Assembly: GCA_012656075.1 (NCBI GenBank)
Contig: JAAKBF010000230.1
Span: forward strand, 91,306-155,305
Length of the DNA: 64,000 nt
Reading direction: 5' to 3'
Source of the DNA: Phytophthora hibernalis
Lineage: Eukaryota; Oomycota; Peronosporomycetes; Peronosporales; Peronosporaceae
Shown here: positions 21,005 through 29,939 of the stretch, piece after piece
How positions within the stretch are numbered: the stretch's first letter is position 1
How the letters are laid out: each line of letters starts with the position of its first letter
Notes under the pieces: model-generated
Database searches by the model: none
Told to the model about the DNA's origin: nothing
Seen by the model: only the letters and a program-made list of their open reading frames with translations
Made by a program: the position numbers and the translations under genes

Positions 21005-21179
21005 TGTAATGAATAGCAAAAAGAAAAGTGAATTGACTTTAGTCCGCGACGCCTGCCTTGCACTACTGGTCGTCGTGGTTTCTGGACTCGTAATCATTAA
21101 TGCTCGTAAACCTGACTTCAACTGTGATGTTCGCCAACTGCAATGACGAAATAACGGATATGCTGTCATATCCGTTACA
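21005..21179 (-). repeat. LTR C, 5' copy (minus orientation)
   Basis: A 175-bp LTR matching 6740..6915, with TGTAACGG..ATTACA termini on the minus strand and a short internal palindrome around CGGATATG. It is bounded on the right by CCAAA, the target duplication. Confidence 0.85.
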
Positions 21180-21295
21180 CCAAAGCAACGGAGGAATGAC
21201 AACAGTGAAAATATCTTCCGCACAACAAGTCGGCAAACGTAAAGACGAATGACATATTGTCACGTCTCACTACATATCAGGCTTCTTAACCCCAG
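21180..21295 (+). pseudogene. LINE tail resuming after the nested insertions
   Basis: Joining 6739 to 21185 restores one CCAAA and a continuous Lys/Thr-rich reading. The stretch up to the TTAA at 21296 is therefore probably the LINE 3' end or its flank. No poly(A) is seen. Confidence 0.4.
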
Positions 21296-21732
21296 TGAAA
21301 TTTATCCTAGGAAAAGGATCAAACCTGTCCAGACTAAGAATAGCCGGCTCGATTTTATCTTTTATCCTACGGCTTTCGAAGCCATAGGATAAATGACATT
21401 CACTCTTCCGCGCTCACTTCAACTTTGCCAGTTCGCGCGCGGAAGGCCATCGCCAACACACCTTCTGGCTCTCAGCCGGACTCTCGCGATCATCACGTAA
21501 GTGCTAGTCTCGTTCAAGATGAACTGGTGTATAGATTCTATACTAATAGGCAGCCGGATGATGTCAAATGGCAGCAACAGCCTTAGTTACAGCGTCAATC
21601 TTCAACTGCTGCGGCGAGAAGCTGTGAAGCCACCTAGACTACGATGCCAGGCCCTGAACGGGCTGATTTACTGTCGGATACCGATGGTAGTGACGACGAG
21701 CTGAATAATACTGCGTCTGGGGCGCTTCCAAA

Positions 21733-23242
21733 ATGGAAGTTTACGGAATTAAGCTCGGAGTCGATGATGTGGAGGTATATCTGCTGAAGAAGGCCAGGCC
21801 GGAGATTCCGCACGTGATCGAACGCCGTATGAAGCGAATGTTTGGAAAGAAACGGCGACCACTTCCATCGGAAGTATCGGTAGCGGACATCATGCAAGTA
21901 TGGATGGATCCAAGTGTACTGATGTTGACAAAAACACATCAACGCGAATCTCGACGACAGTGAATTTACTTCAGTGTCTGAAATCAAGGCGTTCTTGCAA
22001 GTAGAACTCTGGCTGCGTTTTTACAACGTTTCGCCAACCAAGTTTTACGACCCTTTAAACAAGGCGCTCTACCCTCCGGTAAAAAACTATGAAGTCTCGA
22101 AGATATTTTGCACTTCTCAACGCGCTTGGAACTCAAAGTGGGAGGGCCCTCTCTTCATCGGAAACGTGGAATACCCCCTTTGAACATGATCGTCAGTTGG
22201 CGCATGCCATGGATGCGATGCGCAGACTGTGCTCCGAGATTGGATTTGTGAATGAAGTTTCAATTGCTAGTCTGGATGATGATTTGTTGAGACTTCGATC
22301 AAGCACCGTCGACGATCTGGGTTTGACGCGAACCAGAAATCCAGCTAAAGGGTATGCGTGCATTCCATTCTTTTGCTGGACGAACATGACAAACTATATC
22401 TTCACGATTTTGTTTTGTAGCTTTGGACCAGTACAACATGGTATTGTCTCGCTTGTGACTGGTTTGCTCTTGTGCAGCCACATAGCGTCGCGTGGCGAGT
22501 CTGTCGTAGACGTAGTTCGGATTTTGATGCGAGCACTGTGCGGTGTATCTACCGATTGCCAAATTCGGCTACCTGAAGTCGTGTTTGCCCTTGACAAAGG
22601 ATATCAGTCGAAGGAAGTAAACAAGCAAATTGTCGAGTGTGGAGCGACAATAATTGGTACTCATAAGCGAAACAAGAGTTTTTCTTTTACGTACGGAAAG
22701 CCAGGTGGCCACCTGCAGAAAGAGGTGAGCGAGAAAGGTGCTAAAACGACAAAGTGGGCAACTTCAAAATACTCTGTTTGCTCAGCAGCGAGTACATACG
22801 CTACATCGATGCACGCATTAGCGTGCATCGATGTAGCGTATGTACTCGACGCATTAGCGTATCGGTCGGGCCTCGGTAATGTCGTACTGTGCAACACTTC
22901 CCTCATTGCTGCAGGGCCTGGTAAATGTCGTATTTGCCCAAGCCTGGGTACCGTGGAAGGACTAGCAACAATAACGGAGGTCGGTTTGACGGATTTGAAA
23001 GCGTCGTGGAGATATTGACGGAACGCCAACGCACGCCAGATTGGTTCCTGATGCGGCAATTTCGGATAACTGGACTCGTAGCAATTCAGATTCTCCGCAC
23101 AATCGCTAAGATATCGAGTAGAAGTGATGATGGAAGCGATGAGGAGGAGATGGATCCGCCTGTGTACTACAATTTGGCGCAGCAGACTTCGATTCAATTT
23201 CGTCTTTTTAGCCTATTGGGTGTTAAAAACGGCCAATTTTGA
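21733..23242 (+). pseudogene. piggyBac-like transposase (DDE_Tnp_1_7), frameshifted
   Basis: N-terminal part: IPHVIERRMKRMFGKKRRPL. After a shift near 21950: SEIKAFLQVELWLRFYNVSP. After another near 22180: LDDDLLRLRSSTVDDLGLTR with the first catalytic aspartate region. A 69-bp GT-AG intron (22352..22420, with a T-rich acceptor) splits NPAKG from PVQHGIVSLVTG. Then VVFALDKGYQSKEVNKQI (second catalytic Asp) and IGTHKRNKSFSFTYGKPGGH follow. A 58-bp palindrome is inserted at 22790. The C-terminus is in a third frame: LTERQRTPDWFLMRQFRITG, then an acidic SDDGSDEEEMDPP. It would normally cut at TTAA and excise precisely; this copy is dead. Confidence 0.8.
22790..22847. repeat. 58-bp perfect palindrome, 27-bp arms, 4-nt loop
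   Basis: 22790..22816 and 22821..22847 are exact reverse complements separated by ATTA. The motif GCATTAGCGT from the centre recurs right after it (22851..22860). The palindrome lies between SVCSAAS and DALAYRSG of the transposase and happens to keep the frame open. It looks like a strand-switch (snap-back) duplication. Confidence 0.9.
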
Positions 23243-23745
23243 TTACTGATTCTGATTCTATTCGAGTTATTTTGCATCCGTTCGAGTTACCGTATTTGTC
23301 GGATCGAGTGTGACACGTTCTAATAAAAAGCTCAAGTCGAGCGCCTCCAGCACCCCCTTACCTAAAACACCGTTCCAGCCTGCTCATTCGATTGAATATG
23401 GACTATCACTCACGATGAGAGAAACTCATGGTGTTGTCTGCTCCGTGTGGAGGTTTGCATTTGCTTGTGATATACCGTATCAACCCATACAGACCGCTCC
23501 TTCATGGATCAACGTATCCGACTTGCTGTTACCGGTAAGGGTGTGTCAATCTTCACTTACTATTAATACACTGGCGACATACTTCAGCGTTGACGACTTC
23601 CGTCTGCTCCTCGCCGACGCAGTTATTTTGTATCCACTCGAGTTACTTTGTATCCATTCGAGTTATTCTGTATCTGGATGCAGATTACCGTATTTATCGG
23701 ATCGAGTGATACATACGGCTCGAATGAGACAACAAATCATTTAAG
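23236..23745 (+). repeat. ATTCGAGTTA-type repeats flanking an unrecognised ORF
   Basis: Direct repeats with the core CATCCGTTCGAGTTACCGTA and TCGGATCGAGTG occur at 23250..23312 and, in expanded form, at 23620..23712. Between them is a frame (23310..23744) that starts MTRSNKKLKSSASSTP and contains EYGLSLTMRETHGVV. That faintly recalls oomycete BED-finger-like transposon proteins, but the expected cysteines are not in place, so no product is assigned. Confidence 0.4.
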
Positions 23746-23753
23746 GGTACACT

Positions 23754-23826
23754 CCCTCCGGTTCGAATAAATTGTCAGTGCTTACTAATACAGTAGCGAT
23801 TTAAATAAACCGGAGGCGGATGCCAC
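23754..23826. repeat. Short inverted-repeat element, CTCCGGTT termini
   Basis: CCTCCGGTTCGAATAAA near the left is mirrored by TTTAAATAAACCGGAGG at the right. The CTCCCTCCG start resembles the terminus of mariner/Stowaway-type MITEs, but at ~70 bp it is at most a remnant. It abuts the 18S fragment. Confidence 0.4.
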
Positions 23827-23837
23827 GAAAGCAAATC

Positions 23838-24005
23838 GATTACCCAAAAGTCCCTCTAAGAAGTCCACAAACCTACCAAAAATGGTAAGCGGAACTATTT
23901 AGCACGCGGAGGTCTCGTTCGTTAACGGAATTAACCAGACAAATCACTCCACCAACTAAGAACGGCCATGCACCACCACCCATAGAATCAAGAAAGAGCT
24001 CTCAA

Positions 24006-24042
<37 letters not shown>

Positions 24043-24068
24043 TCCCGTGTTGAGTCAAATTAAGCCGC

Positions 24069-24136
<68 letters not shown>

Positions 24137-24262
24137 GGAACCCAAAGACTTTGATTTCTCATACGGTGCTGACAAGGTCATTTAAAGTAAACGACTGCCA
24201 ATCCCGAGTCGGCATAGGTTATGGTTAAGACTACGATGGTATCTAATCATCTTCGATCCCCT

Positions 24263-24296
<34 letters not shown>

Positions 24297-24460
24297 TAAA
24301 TGCTTTCGCCTAAGCTCATCTTTCAGCGATCCAAGAATTTCACCTCTGACGCTGAAATATGAATACCCCCAACTGTCCCTATTAATCATTACCCTGGTGT
24401 GCAAACCAACAAAATAGACCACCAAGGCCGTATCTTATTATTCCATTCCAAGACCCAAAA
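23838..24460 (-). rRNA. 18S rRNA fragment (pseudogene)
   Basis: On the minus strand this is the middle of the small-subunit rRNA. Universal blocks include GTGAAATTCTTGGATCGCTG, AACGAAAGTTAGGGGATCGA, ACTTAAAGGAATTGACGGAA and GGCTTAATTTGACTCAACAC, ending around the GACTTCTTAGAGGGACTTTT segment. That is roughly one third of the gene. Neither end of 18S nor any ITS or 28S is adjacent, and there are several departures from conserved positions (for example ACCAGGGTAATG), so it is a dispersed, non-functional fragment. Confidence 0.88.
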
Positions 24461-25489
24461 CAAATTGGAGGATTTATAAGACTTGTCACTTGAAATTTGT
24501 ATCGGATCGGTACATGTACCTACTTTTCGGGTTTCGAATTAATGCCTATTGGGCTGTCCTTACAGTATCGAGATAATCGACTTTAATATTCGAATAAATA
24601 TTAATATTCATATTTGATCTGGTTTGCCCATATTAATATAATAACTCGAATGAGGTCGACGGGCGGAGGTCATATTAATACATTTGAATACAAATGAATA
24701 TGCTTGTCAAAAACAAACACAAACTGCACGTTTCAGGCCTCAAGCCTCAAGCAACGTTTACTTTATGGTTTCCTGCCTATTGGTCTCCTTTCCGCTGCTG
24801 CTTCCATTTATTTTAGAAGAAGAAGCCGCAGCGATGAAATGTGCTCGAGTCCCAGAGCTCGATGTCATGGAGGAGTGTGTCGAAGCAGCAATGATGTTCG
24901 AAATGACGTGCGACTATCTGCTAAGTAAGGTCTTATCGTTATTCCCCTCAGTAATGCATGGGTGCTGCTTTCATTTCTTGCTTTGTTTCAACAACTTTTG
25001 CAGTAAAAACTGCGCCAAACGGTAAGCGAGCGTTTTTCACTCCGTAATGCATGGGTGCTGCTTTCATTTTTTGCTTTGTTTGAGCAACTTTTGCAATGAA
25101 AACTGGGTCGAACGGTAAACGAACTCAGAATAAAAAACAAGAGGAAATATCGATCACGAAACTCTTTTAGGTACAACAACCCAACGCAGTTACTCATATA
25201 GTTACAGTTGTCAGCAGAATGAGGATGGATTTAGATCCTCCGAAACAACCAGCAGCGTATATATTTGGTTGACAAGAACGGCATACCGAATTTAGGCTAG
25301 ATCAGACTAAACCTATGACTTTTAAAATACTAGAAAACATTGTATTTCCGGTCACCGCCGAAGTATGAATAAATGGCGGGTTCTTACAGACAAACAACGT
25401 ACTCGTACTTCGATGTAGACATCTTAACATATCCCCTGAAACCCACTAAGTACGATTGAATACGGGTATTAATACGTTCAAATATTAAT
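24461..25489. repeat. AT-rich region with ~93-bp tandem duplication
   Basis: No recognisable gene. A 113-codon frame (24684..25025) matches nothing I know and includes one repeat unit. GTAATGCATGGGTGCTGCTT starts two imperfect units, at 24951 and 25044, each running about 75-80 bp through CAACTTTTGCA..AACGGTAA. The stretch 24590..24720 is rich in ATTAATATT-like sequence. Confidence 0.5.
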
Positions 25490-26825
25490 ATGGAACTGGT
25501 TAGCAAGATCGTACCTAAACGCAAGCATACGGTAGCAAAAATGTATTTTACACCGATAAAATACCAGTCCCTCAAAAATGTGAAATCCAAACTTCTGAAA
25601 CGTAACAACCCGTCTCCCCTTGCTCCCATCCCGGAGTGTTCCAAGCCTTTCATTCTAGAATATTCCCGGTTGAGCACAAATCAGTGTGAGTATCGACCAA
25701 AAATCGCAATTGTACGTACAGCAAGCAGCATGAAAGACGCAATATGGATGGTGTTTAACTTGTTGTATTGTTCTGTAACTCAGGACGATATGAGCGACAG
25801 CGAGCCGGAGCTTCAGGTCCCGTCCGACGCTTGGGTCTCGCCAGCGGTCGACGTGGAGTGGCACGAAAGCTGGCACGACTTCTCGGCGTACCTCGCAGAA
25901 TATCAAGAGCGCACGCATCAAATTTTCCGCAAGCGCACATCAACCTCGGTGTCAGAACGTAACCGAGAGATCACGGAGCGTGCAGCGCGTGTAATGGGGG
26001 CGGCGTGAGACGCGAGCGCACGAGCCGGGAGTGGAGATGACAACACAGCTGAGACTGGAGTAGAGCGTTTAATTCTCGAGGAATTCAAGAACTTTTGTAT
26101 GAAGCTGGTGTGCACTCACGGATGGAGTCCGAAGAGTCGAGGAAAGGGAATACGGAAGTCCTTCTTCGCAAAAACTACTGGCTGCATGACCAACACCAAG
26201 GCGGGGGTTTCCTGGAATGATGCTGATGGTTTCAAGAAGTTTATGGTGCGAGTTACTGGCTTCGATGTCAAGCACAACCACAGGGTGCCGAAGGCCATCT
26301 TTGAGAATCATGTCTCCAATCGCCGTGTCGAAGACCCTGTCCTACTTCCGTTTGTAGACGTGCTTCAGGCTGCTGGATCGAAGTCAAAGCTTATCATGCA
26401 GTATATGCGCAAAAACACGGGTATGTTATTGATATATTTAAGCTTCTGCTATCTCTAACCAACTGACTTTGTTGTAACTAGGCAAGAATGTTTGTCTTCG
26501 GGACGTGCACAACATGGCGACAAAGATGCGAGACCGCCGACGAGGAGGAAGCAGTGTTGAAGAGCGGCTCAACTTGGTCTTGAGGGAATTTCGCGAGACC
26601 AGTGGCAATCGTGCCTCCGTTTTTGTGGATGATGCCAAGACAGCGCAGACTATCACTTTGCAAACATGGCAAATGCGGCGTTGGTTCAAGGTATTTCCTG
26701 AAGTACTCCTCATTGACGCGACGCACAACACGAACGAGTCGCGCTACAAGCTGTTCTCGCTCATGGTGAACGCTGTATACAAGTAAGTAACTGTGTCTAA
26801 ATCCACTCGATTTGTACTATAGTTA

Positions 26826-26858
26826 CATGTAGGTACTTCAGCGAAAGCTGAGTACCTG
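26826..26858. repeat. Hairpin in MULE intron
   Basis: AGGTACTTCAGC and GCTGAGTACCT are inverted around a GAAA tetraloop (one bulged base). It lies in the second intron of the transposase, where it might affect splicing, but its role is unknown. Confidence 0.6.
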
Positions 26859-27968
26859 CGGTTACTTTGATGTGGTTATAGGTACACTATTGTACACGGG
26901 GTACTCCGAAGTATGTCAACTAGTCTATTGTGTTATATGTGTCGCTAGGGTCAGTACGTTCATCATAGCTTCATGGAAAATGAAAGTGCAGAGTGTCTTA
27001 CAGATGCCATTCAATCATTCAAGTTCAACAACCCTTCTTGGGACCAGATTAAGGTGATCGTGATTGACAAGGACATGGGCGGGCTAAGTCTTGTAGAGGA
27101 GGAGTTCGGCGACGTGAGAGTTATCTTGTGTCATTTTCATCTCAAGAAGTACATCCGGACGGAGATGTCGAAGGGTGAATACGGGGGCCATCAAGTTTTG
27201 ACACAGACCAAGTGGGAGATGCTGAGGATTTGATGCGGCAGGCGACATCGGTCGAAGAATACACAAAGTACCTGAAGTACATGTACTTCCTGCTGGATGG
27301 CGTGCATCTGCGCAAGGACGACGAACTTCTTCAAGCTGAGCATCCTTTCCTGACCTACTTCTTGTGAAATCGGGATGCGATGAAGGAGCTTTGGGCACTG
27401 TATGCGCGTTCAGACGTACCACTCCTCGGGAGCCACACAAAAACAGGTAGAAGGCTAATATGTATTTGCAAAGATGGTCGTTGTATTGATCTATGTATTA
27501 ACTGTTCGGTGTTGTTATTATCAGGCTTGAACCATCATGGGGTCATATGAAGGATATTTTGAAACCGGAAATGGCCTTGGATGAGTGCGTGGATACGTTG
27601 ATGTTTTTGCAAGCTGTAGCGGAGATTGAGTATGCCAAAAGATCACCGATTTGGGCCAGATGCGATACGAGGGGGCGGATAACGAACTAGAGAAACTTGC
27701 CCGCGAAGTGAGGCCCCATGCATATCGTCTTGTGGAGAAGCAGTATTGGATATCGAAGGATCGAAAAACTAGCTATACACTCGAAGAAATTCACTCTACG
27801 ATGTTTGTTCTTAATGGAGAGGGCGACATTATAGCGTCGTACCACGTTGACACTTCGGTAAGTTATGGATGGATATACTTTTCATTGATTAACATTTCTA
27901 ACATTTAATCTTGCGTTTCAGAAATATGGCTGCTCTTGTGTATTCATGAGGACCATGATGCTGCCTTG

Positions 27969-28858
27969 TGTGGTGTTGGGTTTTGGGGTCAAGCGGTCAC
28001 AGCTCGGTCACCCGATTACCGACGTTGTGCCATTCGATGAAACGCGATAACGCCACCCGATTGGCTTATCTCATTCCCCGCGCGGTAGTGACATAGGAGA
28101 GATAGTGACCGAGGCCTCGGTCGGGTATAAAATTCCCGGCCGAGAGTTTAAACCCTCGTTTGTACCCATTTCAGTTTCGTACCCTCGGTCTTATAGAGCC
28201 GGGTACAGGATCACATACTGGGATCGGTTCACACTGGATATTTGTATTTAGATATAGGACCAGCTAAAAGATTGACTACAGAGGCTCTCAGAGCCATAGA
28301 TCAACAGAAATAAATCAGCAAGTCTTCCCCCAAGTCACGAAGGGTCAAGTCCGTCTTCGGTAAGTCTAGCTAGCTTATCTTAGGGTCTGGATACGCTCGG
28401 CTTGTGGGATGCTGGTCAGCGAGCCTAAGGTACATTGAAACGAGGGTTTGTTGCTGGTCAGTCCAAGAGATTAGAGTGGCCGAGTGTTGGGAGCGACGAG
28501 AAGTGTTGTTCACCATATATTATAGTGGAACCGAGTGTTCCATACATATTTTACTATTTTACCTCGGCAAACCCGTATTAGGCTTGACAGCCGGTACCCT
28601 TCCTTCTGAGGGACTGCAGGGGTTCGCGCGAAAGCGCAATATTGCATACTAGCCCTCGCTCGTGGCTAGTGGTGCAGGTTATTGGGTTGGCCTAATACAA
28701 CCTAGGTGTACAGAGGGTTCACATCCAACCCGGCGTAAGGGATCGTTCCTGGTCTTCAGGTTTTATCCAACGCTCGTTGACCTGACAAGGAGAAGCGAGT
28801 GTTGTTGGTGGGACTCTACCATTTGGTAGTGAGAATTTCTGCGTGATCCTACACGACA
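27969..28858 (+). repeat. Solo gypsy A LTR inside the MULE SWIM finger
   Basis: A complete 890-bp LTR (TGTGGTGTTGGG..ACACGACA) with the 4-bp duplication CTTG on both sides (27965..27968, 28859..28862). No gag or primer site follows. The uninterrupted second MULE copy (about 37075..37140) gives the empty site, confirming the exact ends and the duplication length. It arose by insertion and then LTR-LTR recombination. Confidence 0.93.
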
Positions 28859-29939
28859 CTTGTCGCCATGTGATGTATTGCCGCTTGATGCAAGGAAACA
28901 CGGCGATCCCTATTCGTCACATCGATCAAAGGTGGAAACTGTCCTGCAAGATTAATCAGCCTACCGAAGAAGACGACGCCCCCGAGAAAATAATGTGTGC
29001 ACTACGTTTCAAATACGGGACTCGGCGATGGAGGCTAGGCGTCATCAAGTTGTGAACGGATCAACCCAGTATCTACGCGCAATGGAGCGTGGGAAGTATA
29101 TCGCCGACATCATGAGCAGGAATGGCACGTTTGTGTATGGACAAACGATGGAGGCGCTGGAGAAATTCGAAGATATAATCAAGGACGGTGTTCCACCTTT
29201 TGTTGGTTGTGAAGGGCAATGGATCGATCCACTATCGCACTTGTCTTCTTTGTCTGGAACGTTTGACGCGACAGTTTGCGCTAACGAGGATGCTGGCGAA
29301 GTTCTGCCATTGACGCAGCCAACTAAGGAATCTGTGAAGCTTCAAGACTCTCCACAACACCAACAATCCAATACTCGAGATGAAGATACAGGTTTGATGG
29401 GATGCGATGTACTTCCAGGTACAAGCGAAGTACCTCCAGGGGTTAGTGATGTATCTCAAGGCACGAGCGATGTACCGCCCCGGACAACCAAACGTCAACA
29501 CGAAACCAGTGCTTCGCCGGAGTCGTCAGAATCGTTTCGCGTGTCCAAGAGCGCTGTAAGCCGAGGGCGTCCAAAACTACGAAAGCAGCAAAATCAAGTG
29601 CAGAAGAAACAACGCATTGCGGGTGGGCGGAAAACAGCTAACAGCTGGTCCAAGGTACGCTGGCACCTGTTCGAAGTGTACGAAACATTTTAGCCGAGCT
29701 CGACCATGACTACAGCTACGATGAAGCACAGCGTGTGCTCCCTGTCGTCACAGTGCGGGCTGTGCCAAGGTTTAAAGCGATTGTAGGTGTATACACCACA
29801 GACGAGTGCGAAGCAAATATTTGCTACGTTTTCCCGCAAGAGTTCGTGCAGAAAGCACAGTCAGCAATACTCGTTTTCGCAGAAGTGTTGGTGAAGGGTG
29901 CTCCGATGACGGCCTTGTGCCACGCGGCGAACGGCACTT

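Larger units (their letters stand above)
6740..21179 (-). mobile_element. Gag-only LTR retroelement (LTR C), split by gypsy A
   Basis: Two ~175-bp LTRs in the same orientation (6740..6915 and 21005..21179) are flanked by the 5-bp direct repeat CCAAA (6735..6739 and 21180..21184). Excluding the nested gypsy A element (7168..20412), the internal region is only about 850 bp and encodes gag alone on the minus strand, with a zinc knuckle close to the 3' LTR and no protease, RT or integrase. This is the layout of terminal-repeat gag (TR-GAG) non-autonomous elements known from plants. It must have been mobilised by a relative supplying pol. Confidence 0.8.
21296..23242 (+). mobile_element. piggyBac-like transposon, right end not found
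   Basis: Left end: TTAA (21296..21299) followed by CCCCAGTGAAATTTATCCTA, the same terminus as the element at 57765. Subterminal ATCCTA/TAGGAT motifs include a near-perfect hairpin (21361..21375 with 21379..21393). The transposase remnant fills the rest. No matching inverted terminus was seen before the repeats starting at 23236, so the right end is lost or unrecognisable. Confidence 0.7.
25790..29923 (+). pseudogene. MULE transposase (MULE domain, SWIM finger), copy 1
   Basis: The likely start is MSDSEPELQVPSDAWV (25790). Stops split the first part. FAR1-like zinc-domain remnants follow (TGFDVKHNHRVPKAIFENHV). A clean intron at 26421..26481 is followed by the MULE catalytic part: EVLLIDATHNTNESRYKLFS (first Asp), an intron to about 26950, VIVIDKDMGGLSLVEEEFGD (second Asp) and CHFHLKKYIRTEM. 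A TGA lies at 27365. After a further intron comes YGCSCVFMRTMMLPC, the start of a SWIM CxC..CxH finger, cut by a solo LTR at 27969; RHVMYCRLMQG resumes after it. The C-terminal 232-codon frame (28995..29693) has the repeat DVLPGTSEVPPG and a Lys/Arg/Gln-rich nuclear-type stretch. It ends where gypsy D begins. Confidence 0.78.

Noticed and set aside
23310..23744. BED zinc-finger protein
   Set aside because: Only a vague similarity around EYGLSLTMRE; the required Cys/His pattern is absent and stops follow.
23838..24460. Functional rDNA unit
   Set aside because: Only an internal third of 18S is present, with altered conserved positions and no ITS, 5.8S or 28S nearby.
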